Origin: Clostridium cavendishii DSM 21758
GTDB lineage: Bacteria; Bacillota; Clostridia; Clostridiales; Clostridiaceae
Length of the DNA: 64,000 nt
Direction: 5' to 3'
Assembly: GCF_900141845.1 (NCBI RefSeq)
Contig: NZ_FQZB01000020.1
Coordinates: forward strand, 1 to 64,000
Numbering within the stretch: position 1 is the stretch's first letter; each line of letters opens with the position of its first letter. This document shows positions 43,120 through 51,600 of the stretch, piece after piece. The notes under the pieces are model-generated. The model was not told the origin of the DNA. It made no database searches and saw only the letters and a program-made list of their open reading frames with translations. Made by a program: the position numbers and the translations under genes.

Positions 43120-43259
43120 CTAAACTTAAAAAGTAGCTTGAGTAAAATTTACTCAAGCTACTTTAGATGATTAAATAATATTAAGAGGAGTTTTATTTGT
43201 TAATGCTATTTGTGTGTGTTTGCCGTAAAACCATTCTCTAATTGAGATTGATTATCACT
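43120..43259 (-). ncRNA. Putative Fur-regulated small RNA with anti-SD stretch
   Basis: A minus-strand transcript starting near 43259 would end at a hairpin with 17-bp arms (43130-43146 and 43148-43164), followed by TTTTTAAGTTT. Nothing in it codes on that strand. Its unpaired middle includes AACTCCTCTTAA (about 43192-43181), complementary to AAGAGGAG-type ribosome sites, as in FsrA/RsaE-like sRNAs. The promoter overlaps a Fur box. About 135 nt. It could instead be the 3' UTR of proC, which ends just upstream without its own terminator. Confidence 0.5.
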
Positions 43260-43294
43260 ATCTATAGTTTATATCCATTTTTTAATTTTGTCAA
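43244..43294 (-). promoter_or_regulatory. Promoter with overlapping Fur box
   Basis: Minus-strand TTGACA (43289-43294), 17 bp, TAAACT (43266-43271). The 19 bases at 43244-43262 (GAGATTGATTATCACTATC on the plus strand) match the classical Fur box GATAATGATAATCATTATC at 15 of 19 positions and cover the transcription start. Confidence 0.55.
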
Positions 43295-43303
43295 TATGTT
43301 TTA

Positions 43304-44098
43304 TTACATTTTTTTAGCTTTTTCCTCGCACTTATTCATAGCATTTATAACACTTGATCTAAATCCTGATTTTTCAAGTTCTAATACAGCTTCTATTGTT
43401 GTTCCTCCAGGTGAACAGACTGCATCTTTAAGCTCTCCTGGATGCTTTTCAGTTTCTAATATCATCTTAGCTGAACCTAAAACAGCTTGAGCTGCTAGAC
43501 TATACGCTTTTTTTCTTGGTATCCCTTGTTTAACTGCTGCATCTGCCATAGCCTCTACAAACATAAATACATATGCAGGGGATGATCCGCAAAGAGCTGT
43601 AAACGCATAAAAATCTTTTTCTTCTAATTCCTCTACCTTTCCAAACGCTTTAAATAAATCTATTACACTATTTTTTTCTTCTATTGTTACATTTTCATTA
43701 TGACAAATCGCTGTCATTCCTTCACATACTAAAGCAGGAGTATTAGGCATCGTTTTTATAACTTTTATTTTCTTACCAAACCTCTTTATAACACCATCAA
43801 TTGTTATCCCTGCAGCTATAGTAATTATTATCTTACTCTCATCCATAATATCTTTAATTTCATCTATTACTGAATTATATAGATACGGCTTAACTGCAAG
43901 TATTATAATATTTGATTCAACTACTACCTCTCTATTATTTAAAGTAGTTTTAACATTGAATTCTCTTTTTATTTTATCTATAGTATTTTGACTTTTAGCT
44001 GAAGCCATAATATCATCATTTTTAACTTTTCCAGATTTTATTATACCTCCAAGCATTGCTTTTCCCATATTTCCACAGCCTATAAATCCAATTTTCAT
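43304..44098 (-). CDS. proC: Pyrroline-5-carboxylate reductase
   Basis: 264 residues; last step of proline synthesis, reducing pyrroline-5-carboxylate with NAD(P)H. N-terminal Rossmann loop IGFIGCGNMGKAM (3-15), VIKTMPNTPALV, and the C-terminal signature ALCGSSPAYVFMF ... SPGGTTIEAVLELE. AAGGAGGG precedes the ATG. Single gene without a terminator immediately after it; the first good hairpin is the one at 43130-43164, beyond the Fur-box promoter. Confidence 0.95.
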   Translation of the reverse strand: MKIGFIGCGNMGKAMLGGIIKSGKVKNDDIMASAKSQNTIDKIKREFNVKTTLNNREVVVESNIIILAVKPYLYNSVIDEIKDIMDESKIIITIAAGITIDGVIKRFGKKIKVIKTMPNTPALVCEGMTAICHNENVTIEEKNSVIDLFKAFGKVEELEEKDFYAFTALCGSSPAYVFMFVEAMADAAVKQGIPRKKAYSLAAQAVLGSAKMILETEKHPGELKDAVCSPGGTTIEAVLELEKSGFRSSVINAMNKCEEKAKKM

Positions 44099-44224
44099 AT
44101 AACCCTCCTTAAAAAATTTTTATATTTATATTTTACAATACATAAAAATAAATTGCTAAATTTTTTATTTTGTTAGAAATATTATGTTTTATTATTATAA
44201 TTTATATTCTAGTCCAAAAAAATC

Positions 44225-44275
44225 ATAGTATAGCTTGTTTTATATAATAACAAACTACTATCATAATATATCTTA
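44225..44275 (+). promoter_or_regulatory. hsp20 promoter region with imperfect palindrome
   Basis: TATAAT at 44243-44248 is flanked by an imperfect inverted repeat (left ATAGTATAGCTTGTT, right AACAAACTACTAT). A site centred on the -10 would suit a repressor. CIRCE and CtsR boxes are absent. About 40 bases later CTCCT (about 44292) could pair with the AGGAG of the gene's SD. Confidence 0.4.
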
Positions 44276-44373
44276 ACTTTGAATAAAAGGAACTCCTATT
44301 CATTACATTCATAGAAGTAAGTTCGAATAACCAAATATAATGTTTGGATTCTCGATTAAGGAGGTACTTATTT

Positions 44374-44772
44374 ATGTTTAGTATGCTTCCCATTTATTCT
44401 AGTAGTTTAATAAATTCTAAAGAATTTTTCGAGTTAATATGGAACGATGTATTTTGTGAAAAAAATATTGTTTTATCAAATACATTATGTAATTTTAAAG
44501 TTGATTTAAAAGAAACAGATGATTCCTACATTCTTCAAGCAGACTTACCAGGTTTAAAAAAGAATGAAATTTCTATAGAATATATAAATAACTTTCTACT
44601 TATATCTGCTGATAGAAAAGAAAACTTTTCTAATTCAACTACTTTAAAAAAAGAAAGAGTATTTGGTGAGCAAAAAAGAATGTTCTATTTAGATGATATA
44701 GATATAAATTCATTATCTTCAAATTACAATTTAGGAGAGTTAACTATAATTATAAAAAAGAAACCTAAATAA
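44374..44772 (+). CDS. Small heat shock protein, Hsp20/alpha-crystallin family
   Basis: 132 residues from the ATG at 44374 behind AAGGAGGT; a TTG ten codons earlier lies before that site. A short N-terminal arm is followed by the alpha-crystallin domain (about 35-132) with YILQADLPGLKKNEISIEY and a final IIIKK tail. ATP-independent holdase forming oligomers. Single gene; a weak AAATACT/AGTATTT hairpin with T-rich tail lies just after (44781-44810). Confidence 0.9.
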   Translation: MFSMLPIYSSSLINSKEFFELIWNDVFCEKNIVLSNTLCNFKVDLKETDDSYILQADLPGLKKNEISIEYINNFLLISADRKENFSNSTTLKKERVFGEQKRMFYLDDIDINSLSSNYNLGELTIIIKKKPK

Positions 44773-44936
44773 TATTAAATTAAATACTTTTTTGTATATT
44801 TTTTAGTATTTTATCTTAACTAAATATTTTTTTTTATTTTTTTAATAAAAATCTCTTTATTTTCTTGTCCATTTCTTATATAATTATAAAAAATATTAAA
44901 TTACTACAAATTTCGATAAAATATTATTTAATTTAC

Positions 44937-45031
44937 AAAGGAAGGGGTGAAGCTCTAATTTATAATTAAAGCAAGGAATTTATTATTATTAAAATATTAA
45001 ATTTGCTTTTAATTTTTAAATTAGAATTATT
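44937..45031 (+). promoter_or_regulatory. Permease leader: distant SD plus long stem-loop
   Basis: AAAGGAAGGGGTGA (44937-44950) is the only SD-like sequence, about 85 bases before the ATG at 45032. Between them a stem of about 20 bp (44954-44974 with 45003-45025; outer part TCTAATTTA/TAAATTAGA, inner AAAGCAA/TTGCTTT with one bulge) would close a 28-base loop. Folded, it leaves 3-6 bases from SD to stem and 6 bases from stem to ATG, a normal total spacing. Confidence 0.55.
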
Positions 45032-46432
45032 ATGGAGATTTTCAAAAAAAAATCAATTGAAGAAATGCTTAAAGGTGCTGAAAAAAGTGCCTTAAATAAA
45101 AATTTAAGAGCTAAAGATATTGCAGCATTAGGTATAGGTGCAGTGGTTGGAGTTGGAATTTTTGTTGCTACTGGAGAAGGTGCTCATCTAGCAGGTCCTG
45201 CTGTCGTGATATCATTTATAATAGCTGCTATAGTTGCAGCTCTATGCGGTCTTTGTTATTCTGAGCTTTCTACTATGTTTCCTGTAGCTGGAAGTACTTA
45301 CTCCTATGCCTATATTACATTTGGAGAAATAGTAGCTATGATTATAGGCTGGTGCTTAACTGCAGAATATTTAGTTGCTTGTAGTGCAGTTGCTTCGGGT
45401 TGGTCAGGAACCTTTGTAGGAATATTAAAATCTGTTGGTTTAACAGTTCCAAAAATGCTTACTACATCTCCTAGTAATGGAGGAGTAGTAGATTTACCAG
45501 CTATTTTAATAGTAGCATTGATAACTTATTTACTTTATTACGGTATGCAAGAAAGTGCTAAACTGAATAATGTAATTGTTGGAATTAAAATAGCTATAAT
45601 TCTTTTATTTATATTCTTAGGTGTTAAACATATTAATCCAGCTAATTATAAACCTTTTATGCCATTTGGTTGGAAAGGAGTATTTGCAGGTACTGCTACA
45701 ATATTCTTCTCATATATAGGTTTTGATGCTATATCTACCGCTGCTGAAGAAGCTAAAAATCCAAAAAGAGATGTACCTCTAGGTCTTATAATCTGTTTAT
45801 CAGTAGTAAGTTTACTTTATGTTGGTGTTGCCTTAGTTCTTACAGGTATTGTTCCTTTTAAAGAAATTATATCTGAAAATGCTGTACCAGGTGCATTAGC
45901 CTCTATAGGTATAAACTGGGGAGCTGCTCTAATCGGAACTGGAGCTATTTTAGGAATGATTTCAACACTACTTGTAATGCTATATGGGCAGGTTAGAATA
46001 TTTATGGTTATGTCTAGGGATGGTTTACTACCAAAAGCATTATCAAAAATTCATTCAAAACATAAAACCCCTTATATATCAACAGTACTAACTGGTGTTA
46101 TAGCTGCTATAATAGCAGGATTCTTACCACTTGATGTAATAGTTCAATTTTTAAGTATAGGAACTTTATTAAGCTTTATAGTAGTATCTCTTGCAGTAAT
46201 AGTACTTAGAAAAACAATGCCTAACTTTAATAGACTATTTAAATGCCCTGGTGTTCCATATACCCCTATTATAACAATAATATGTTGTGTAGCTTTAATA
46301 AGTAGATTACACCTTATAACTTGGTTAGCCTTCTGTATATGGCTTATAATTGGATTAATTATTTACTTTACTTATGGAAGGAAACATAGTACTCTCCAAA
46401 ATAACAATAATTCAAATGAGGGTGTAGTTTAA
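45032..46432 (+). CDS. APC-family amino acid permease (YfnA/cationic amino acid type)
   Basis: 466 residues with about 12 helices. Start MEIFKKKSIEEMLKGAEKS fits the family, and the first helix has the substrate loop GIGAVVGVGIFVATGEGA (about 34-51). EYLVACSAVASGWSG and YIGFDAISTAAEEAKNPKRD are typical of the branched/cationic amino acid group. Family likeness supports this ATG although the 20 bases before it contain no SD; see the leader entry. Monocistronic with a bidirectional terminator behind. Substrate not determined. Confidence 0.9.
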   Translation: MEIFKKKSIEEMLKGAEKSALNKNLRAKDIAALGIGAVVGVGIFVATGEGAHLAGPAVVISFIIAAIVAALCGLCYSELSTMFPVAGSTYSYAYITFGEIVAMIIGWCLTAEYLVACSAVASGWSGTFVGILKSVGLTVPKMLTTSPSNGGVVDLPAILIVALITYLLYYGMQESAKLNNVIVGIKIAIILLFIFLGVKHINPANYKPFMPFGWKGVFAGTATIFFSYIGFDAISTAAEEAKNPKRDVPLGLIICLSVVSLLYVGVALVLTGIVPFKEIISENAVPGALASIGINWGAALIGTGAILGMISTLLVMLYGQVRIFMVMSRDGLLPKALSKIHSKHKTPYISTVLTGVIAAIIAGFLPLDVIVQFLSIGTLLSFIVVSLAVIVLRKTMPNFNRLFKCPGVPYTPIITIICCVALISRLHLITWLAFCIWLIIGLIIYFTYGRKHSTLQNNNNSNEGVV

Positions 46433-46463
46433 TATGATTATATTTTAATTATCTAATAATACG

Positions 46464-46497
46464 TAAAAGAGTAGAAACTTCAGTTTCTACTCTTTTA
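46464..46497. terminator. Bidirectional terminator
   Basis: 15-bp stem TAAAAGAGTAGAAAC / GTTTCTACTCTTTTA (46464-46478, 46483-46497) between permease and mgtE. Confidence 0.85.
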
Positions 46498-46502
46498 TTA
46501 CA

Positions 46503-47846
46503 TTATGTTAAAAACTTTAGGAACATAGTCGCCAAACCTAAGAAAAAGAAAAATCCACAAACATCTGTAAATGTAGTTACAAAAACTGCCGATGCTAAAG
46601 CTGGATCCACATTTAACTTTTTAAGAGTTACAGGAACCAAATATCCTGCCATTGTAGCTACACTCATATTAAGGAGCATTGCTAAGCCTATAACTAACCC
46701 AAATACAGGATTTCCAGCCCATAAGTACCCTATCGTAGCAACAGCTAACCCCACACAAAGGCCATTACATATTCCTGTAAGAGCCTCTTTAAAAAATACT
46801 TTTTTAGCATTCTCTATTGTAAGTTCACCTAATGCTATACCTCTAACTATTAATGTTAATGTTTGAGTTCCTGCATTACCACCCATACCTGAAACTATTG
46901 GCATAAAGCTTGCAAGTATTACAACTTTATCTATAGTAGAAGAGAAAAGATTGACAGTCGCTGCTGCCAAAAATGCAGTTAATAAATTTATAAAAAGCCA
47001 TGGTACTCTACTCTTTACAGATTCTATTGCTGGCCCGTCTATAATTTCTCCCTCATTAAGACCTCCTAGACGGTACATATCTTCACTATCTTCTTCTCTG
47101 ACTACCTCTATAATATCATCAAATGTTATTACTCCAAGCATTTCTCCCTTTTCATCAACTACTGGCATAGCCTGGAATCCATATTTTTCAAATATCTGTG
47201 CAACCTCTTCTTGGTCCATATTTACAGGAATACTTTTAACCTGCTCAGTCATTATGTCTCTTATTACTGTATCAAATTTAGCTGTAACTAAATCTCTTAA
47301 TGATAATATTCCCTTAAGTATCTCATCTTCATCTAATACATATAAATAATATACAGTTTCAGCTTCAATAGTAGCTGTTTGAAGATAATTTAAAGTTTCT
47401 TTAACAGTCATAGACTCCCTTATAGATACGAATTCCGTAGCCATTATTCCACCTGAACTATCTTCTTCATAGTTCATAAGTTCTTTAACTTCTTCAGCAT
47501 CCTCTTCATCTATATTATCAAGAAATCTATCTACCTCTTCAGGCTCTAAGTTAGATAATAGATCGGCTTGCTCATCTGAACTCATTTCATTAAATATCTT
47601 ATATTGCTCAAGCTCTGGAAATAACTCTAGAAATTCTGTTTGCTCTTCTTCATCCATTTCTTCCAAAATATCTGCTACAAGCCAATGTGGAAGCCTTCCT
47701 AATATCTCTCCTCTAACATCTTCTTCTTTTCTAAGAACATCTAGTATATCTGCTGGATGAATCTCCTCTAATAACTCAGAAAGCTCTTTTTCATTTAAAC
47801 TAAGTAAAGATATTTTTAGCTCTTCTGTTGAATTTAGATTTTCCAT
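46503..47846 (-). CDS. mgtE: Magnesium transporter MgtE
   Basis: 447 residues. An N-terminal superhelical domain (about 10-125, many acidic residues, LLSNLEPEEVDRFLDNIDEED), two CBS domains (about 130-255) that sense Mg2+, a plug helix, and five membrane helices (about 280-445) including the pore motif MGGNAGTQ. A GAGGAGG site precedes the ATG. The leader has a 28-codon ORF and a 12-bp hairpin, but nothing resembling an M-box riboswitch, so Mg2+ control may act at the leader peptide. Confidence 0.95.
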   Translation of the reverse strand: MENLNSTEELKISLLSLNEKELSELLEEIHPADILDVLRKEEDVRGEILGRLPHWLVADILEEMDEEEQTEFLELFPELEQYKIFNEMSSDEQADLLSNLEPEEVDRFLDNIDEEDAEEVKELMNYEEDSSGGIMATEFVSIRESMTVKETLNYLQTATIEAETVYYLYVLDEDEILKGILSLRDLVTAKFDTVIRDIMTEQVKSIPVNMDQEEVAQIFEKYGFQAMPVVDEKGEMLGVITFDDIIEVVREEDSEDMYRLGGLNEGEIIDGPAIESVKSRVPWLFINLLTAFLAAATVNLFSSTIDKVVILASFMPIVSGMGGNAGTQTLTLIVRGIALGELTIENAKKVFFKEALTGICNGLCVGLAVATIGYLWAGNPVFGLVIGLAMLLNMSVATMAGYLVPVTLKKLNVDPALASAVFVTTFTDVCGFFFFLGLATMFLKFLT

Positions 47847-47864
47847 TATATATCCTCCTCATTA

Positions 47865-47918
47865 AGTAGAAGGATTAATGGTTTTTATTTAAGAATAAAG
47901 CCACAGAATCCTTCTACT
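47865..47918 (-). promoter_or_regulatory. Leader hairpin before mgtE
   Basis: Perfect 12-bp arms AGTAGAAGGATT and AATCCTTCTACT. On the mRNA the 5' arm (47918-47907) lies in the leader-peptide codons SRRI, and the 3' arm (47876-47865) ends one base before AATGAGGAGG. In the alternative fold CCTTC of the 3' arm can pair with GGAGG of the mgtE SD. Ribosome position on the leader could choose between the two. Confidence 0.55.
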
Positions 47919-47975
47919 ATTATTATTATTTAATTTTTTGTAGATTTTTAAGCAACTCTGGGCTTCGCCTTCCAT
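47889..47975 (-). CDS. 28-residue leader peptide upstream of mgtE
   Basis: MEGEAQSCLKIYKKL followed by NNNN, SRRILWLYS. AAGAGGTGAAAA lies at workable spacing before the ATG at 47973-47975. It begins acidic, then becomes basic, and its stop lies 43 bases before the mgtE start. Location, SD and the overlap of its 3' codons with a hairpin arm suggest a regulatory upstream ORF comparable in role to MgtL of enterobacteria, which is unrelated in sequence. No function is known. Confidence 0.55.
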   Translation of the reverse strand: MEGEAQSCLKIYKKLNNNNSRRILWLYS

Positions 47976-48044
47976 AAAAATTTTCACCTCTTTTTTTCTA
48001 TAACTTAATTCACCCTTAGTTTATTTATATCTAAAATTTATTAA

Positions 48045-49376
48045 TTATTCATTGTGTACTATATCAAGATTACCAAATTTACTGAATTGACCAAGCCATG
48101 CAAGTTTAACAGTACCAACTGGACCGTTTCTCTGTTTTGCTATAATACATTCAGCTACATTCTTATCTTCCGTTTCTTTATTGTAATATTCATCTCTATA
48201 TAAAAACATTGCAAGATCGGCATCCTGCTCTATAGATCCTGATTCTCTAAGGTCAGATAGCATAGGTCTATGATCTGCTCTTTGCTCAGGAGCACGAGAA
48301 AGCTGCGATAAGGCTATAACCGGACATTCCATTTCCTTTGCAATAGCTTTAATATTTCTTGATATTTCTGATACTTCTTGTTGTCGGCTTTCTCCACTAC
48401 CACTCATAAGTTGAAGATAGTCAATCATTATTAAATCTATTCCATATTCCATTTTAAGTCTTCTACACTTACTTCTCATTTCCATTACAGAAACTCCAGC
48501 ACTATCATCTATATATATCTTAGCTGCAGCTAGTGGTCCTGCTGCTCTAGCTATATTTTCCCAATCTTTATCATCTAAGTTACCAGTTCTAAGTGAAAGC
48601 ATGTCAACATTAGCCTCCGAACATAGAAGCTTATATGCTAATTGTTCTTTAGACATTTCTAAAGAAAATATTACTACACTTTTTCCTTCTCTCAATGCTG
48701 CATGTTCACATATATTAAGAGCAAAAGTTGTTTTACCCATAGATGGTCTAGCCGCTATAAGTACCATATCTCCGCTTTGGAATCCAGATGTTTTGGCATC
48801 TAAGTCCTTAAATCCTGAACCAACACCAGTTATGCTACCTTTATTATTATAAAGAGATTCTATTTGCTTAAATCCTCTTTCAAGTACAGCACTTATTGGT
48901 TCAAAATCACTAGTTGTTTTAGTTTCAGCTATATCAAATATCTTTTTTTCTGCTTTATCAACTACTTCTTCAACGTTAGATTGATCATTATAACAACTCT
49001 CAATTATTTCAGTTGAAGATTTTATAAGCTTTCTAAGTATAGATTTTTCGCTAACTATTTTTATATAATCTGCAACGTTAGCTGTTGTAGGAACAGAACC
49101 ACTTATCTCAGTAACATAAGTTATTCCACCACTCTTTTCAAGCCTTCCTGTGGATTTTAAATATTCTAATAAAGTAACTTGATCCACAGCTTCATCTCTT
49201 TGAAACATTTCAACTATACTTTGGAATATAGTCTTATGAGCATCTCTATAAAAATCTTCTGTAGTTAATCCTTCCGCTGCTTGAGCTATAGTATTTCTAT
49301 CAATAATCATAGAACCAAGAACTGACTGCTCTGCCTCAATACTTTGAGGTAAACTTCTCATAATTGGTGTATCCAA
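48045..49376 (-). CDS. dnaB: Replicative DNA helicase
   Basis: 443-residue hexameric helicase (called DnaC in Bacillus). N-terminal DnaB domain (about 8-110) begins LPQSIEAEQSVLGSM; the RecA-like domain has Walker A AARPSMGKTT at 208-217, the IMIDYLQLM Walker B and the arginine finger region. The start appears to be TTG at 49374-49376 with AGGAAGTG eight bases away; the next ATG (49361) lacks an SD. A promoter lies upstream at 49422-49450. Origin-proximal position after lonC is conserved in clostridia. Confidence 0.95.
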   Translation of the reverse strand: MDTPIMRSLPQSIEAEQSVLGSMIIDRNTIAQAAEGLTTEDFYRDAHKTIFQSIVEMFQRDEAVDQVTLLEYLKSTGRLEKSGGITYVTEISGSVPTTANVADYIKIVSEKSILRKLIKSSTEIIESCYNDQSNVEEVVDKAEKKIFDIAETKTTSDFEPISAVLERGFKQIESLYNNKGSITGVGSGFKDLDAKTSGFQSGDMVLIAARPSMGKTTFALNICEHAALREGKSVVIFSLEMSKEQLAYKLLCSEANVDMLSLRTGNLDDKDWENIARAAGPLAAAKIYIDDSAGVSVMEMRSKCRRLKMEYGIDLIMIDYLQLMSGSGESRQQEVSEISRNIKAIAKEMECPVIALSQLSRAPEQRADHRPMLSDLRESGSIEQDADLAMFLYRDEYYNKETEDKNVAECIIAKQRNGPVGTVKLAWLGQFSKFGNLDIVHNE

Positions 49377-49421
49377 AACTGCATCACTTCCTTTCGCTCA
49401 TCATTGCTTTACAATAATATT

Positions 49422-49450
49422 ATTATGCAATATATATATCCTTTTTACAA
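49422..49450 (-). promoter_or_regulatory. dnaB promoter; intergenic 49377-49686
   Basis: Minus-strand TTGTAA (49445-49450), 17 bp, CATAAT (49422-49427). The remaining part of the 310-bp gap holds the lonC terminator at its right end and otherwise featureless AT-rich sequence. Confidence 0.5.
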
Positions 49451-49619
49451 TACGATACTAATATAAAATTTAAACTATCTATTAAAATCTTCTTATATTT
49501 TATACATATTTAGAAATAAAATTTTCTTATTTCTACTCTATAATAATATGATAACACTTTTTCATTATATAGTAATTCTTAATTTTTCACTCCAATTTAC
49601 CATATGCAATTGTATTCCA

Positions 49620-49673
49620 GTTAAAAAAGAGATTTAAATACTTTTTTATAATATAAAGTATTTAAACCTCTTT
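49620..49673 (-). terminator. lonC terminator
   Basis: 18-bp stem with one G-U (49656-49673 with 49626-49643) and TTTTTTAA tail on the minus strand. Confidence 0.85.
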
Positions 49674-49686
49674 ATAATGCCTAACT

Positions 49687-51588
49687 TTATTTTTCTAATA
49701 CAATATCCATAACTTCTTCTATTGTACTTATAGTCCTAACTTCTATATCGGTTAATCCATTTGGTATTTCTTTTTCATTATCTTTTGGTACTAGAACAAG
49801 TTTAATTCCTTTTCTTCTAGCTCCATAAACTTTTTCAAAAATACCTCCTACAGGCTTAACCTTTCCTCTTAAGGATATCTCCCCAGTTATAGCTACATCT
49901 CCCCTTATAGGTCTTTCAAGTAAAGCACTTATTATACATATAGTTATTGCAGTTCCTGCTGATGGACCATCTATATTTCCACCACCAACTACATTTACAT
50001 GTATATCGTAATCTTTAATATCTTTATCCGTAACTCTTCTTATAACTGAAGCAGCATTAAATACTGAATCCTTAGCCATAGATCCCGCTGTATCATTAAA
50101 TCTTATAGTTCCTGTACCTTTTTTCTTAGCTTCAAATACTGTAGCTTCAATCTCTAATGTTGAACCTAAAAATCCTGATACACCTAATCCATAAACTTGT
50201 CCAATTTCACTCTTGTCAAGATTTTCCAATCTTTCATAAGGAGTAAATCTTCCAATACTTAAAACTTCTTCTACGTCTTTTAAAGTTATCTTTAATTTTT
50301 TAGGCATTTCATCTTTATAGTTGTAAAGAGCATATCCATAAGCATCAGCTAATATATTTACAGCCTTTCTACCTTCTATAGTATAAGTTGCAATAAGCTC
50401 ATCAACACCTTTTTGAAGAGTTACCTCTAATTTCTTAGCTGCATTCTTTACTATTTTTCTAATATCGACTGCTGAAAGTGGTTCAAAGTATACTTCAGTA
50501 CATCTTGAACGAAGCGCAGGATTTATATCTCCTGGACTTCTAGTTGTTGCTCCTATAAGAACAAAATCAGCTGGTGCTCCATTTTCAAATAAATACTTTA
50601 TATATTTAGGTATATTTTGATCATCTGGATCATAATAAGACGATGAAAACTCTACCCTCTTATCTTCTAAAACTTTTAAAATTTTATTTTGAAGAATCTC
50701 ATCTAATTCTCCAATTTCATCTATAAATAGAACTCCACCATGAGCATCTGTTACAAGACCTGGTTTTGGTTCTGGAACTCCCATTTCAGCTAAATCTTTC
50801 TTACTACCTTGATATATAGGATCATGTACAGAACCTAAAAGAGGGTTTGTTATCTCTCTAGGATCCCATCTCATTGTAGTACCATCCACCTCTACGAACT
50901 TAGAATTCTCATCAAATGGTGTAAACTTAAGCTTTTTAGCTGCCTCTAGAGCTATTCTAGCAGCAGATGTCTTACCAACCCCTGGAGGTCCGTAAAGTAT
51001 TATATGTTGTGGATATGGCGATGACATTTTGGATATTAATGATTTAATAGCTCTTTCTTGTCCTATTACTTCATCAAAATCTGCTGGTCTTAAAAGAGAC
51101 ATTATATTTTTATTAGGCGTTCTTGCATCTAAAACCTCAAGTTTTGCATACTTCTTTAAGGTTTTAGCATTTTCAGGTCCCTTCTGTTTATTAATAATAT
51201 TAAGTCTCATTTCATCAACATATTTTTCTTGTCTTTTCGTTAAAGCCTCTTCAACCTTAGATTCTATATTATTTTGAATATACTTTCTAGCAAGTTCTTC
51301 TGATATCCATCCATAGGTATCTTCTAATGCTTCATGTACATTTTCATCAGAAGGTATAGCGGATAAACCCTTACCTTCTGATACTATTTTATTAAGTCCA
51401 TATAGTCTTTCATAAGCATTTTTAGATTTTACATATTTTTGTAATTTAAATCTAACAGTTCTAGCTTGAACAGCACCTTTATCAAGTATGTTGTTTGCTA
51501 TTTCAAAAAGAATATTTACTTGTGCATCTAAATTTATACCACTACTCATTATTTCTTGTAGTATATTAGTATTTTTTTGTGAACTCAA
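49687..51588 (-). CDS. lonC: ATP-dependent Lon-family protease LonC
   Basis: 633 residues: a helical N-terminal region lacking the normal Lon substrate domain, an AAA+ core with Walker A GPPGVGKT (200-207) and LFIDEIGE (287-294), and a C-terminal Lon protease domain with catalytic S543 in DGPSAGTA and K586 in GGIFEKVYGA. This is the clostridial/sporulation Lon type distinct from LonA and LonB. It lies 12 bases after rplI and is likely part of the DUF2232-gdpP-rplI unit. Confidence 0.92.
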   Translation of the reverse strand: MSSQKNTNILQEIMSSGINLDAQVNILFEIANNILDKGAVQARTVRFKLQKYVKSKNAYERLYGLNKIVSEGKGLSAIPSDENVHEALEDTYGWISEELARKYIQNNIESKVEEALTKRQEKYVDEMRLNIINKQKGPENAKTLKKYAKLEVLDARTPNKNIMSLLRPADFDEVIGQERAIKSLISKMSSPYPQHIILYGPPGVGKTSAARIALEAAKKLKFTPFDENSKFVEVDGTTMRWDPREITNPLLGSVHDPIYQGSKKDLAEMGVPEPKPGLVTDAHGGVLFIDEIGELDEILQNKILKVLEDKRVEFSSSYYDPDDQNIPKYIKYLFENGAPADFVLIGATTRSPGDINPALRSRCTEVYFEPLSAVDIRKIVKNAAKKLEVTLQKGVDELIATYTIEGRKAVNILADAYGYALYNYKDEMPKKLKITLKDVEEVLSIGRFTPYERLENLDKSEIGQVYGLGVSGFLGSTLEIEATVFEAKKKGTGTIRFNDTAGSMAKDSVFNAASVIRRVTDKDIKDYDIHVNVVGGGNIDGPSAGTAITICIISALLERPIRGDVAITGEISLRGKVKPVGGIFEKVYGARRKGIKLVLVPKDNEKEIPNGLTDIEVRTISTIEEVMDIVLEK

Positions 51589-51600
51589 AATTTTTCCTCC

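Noticed and set aside
43203..43241. 12-codon plus-strand ORF starting MLFVCVC behind AAGAGGAG
   Set aside because: Very short, no gene follows it on that strand, and its SD is simply the complement of the anti-SD stretch of the proposed minus-strand RNA.
44099..44373. CIRCE or CtsR box before hsp20
   Set aside because: TTAGCACTC-N9-GAGTGCTAA and AGGTCAAA repeats are absent.
46951..47349. 132-codon plus-strand frame inside mgtE
   Set aside because: Antisense of conserved CBS/plug coding sequence; no SD or family likeness.
47847..48044. M-box (ykoK) riboswitch before mgtE
   Set aside because: None of the conserved M-box sequence blocks is present; the leader instead has an ORF and a simple hairpin.
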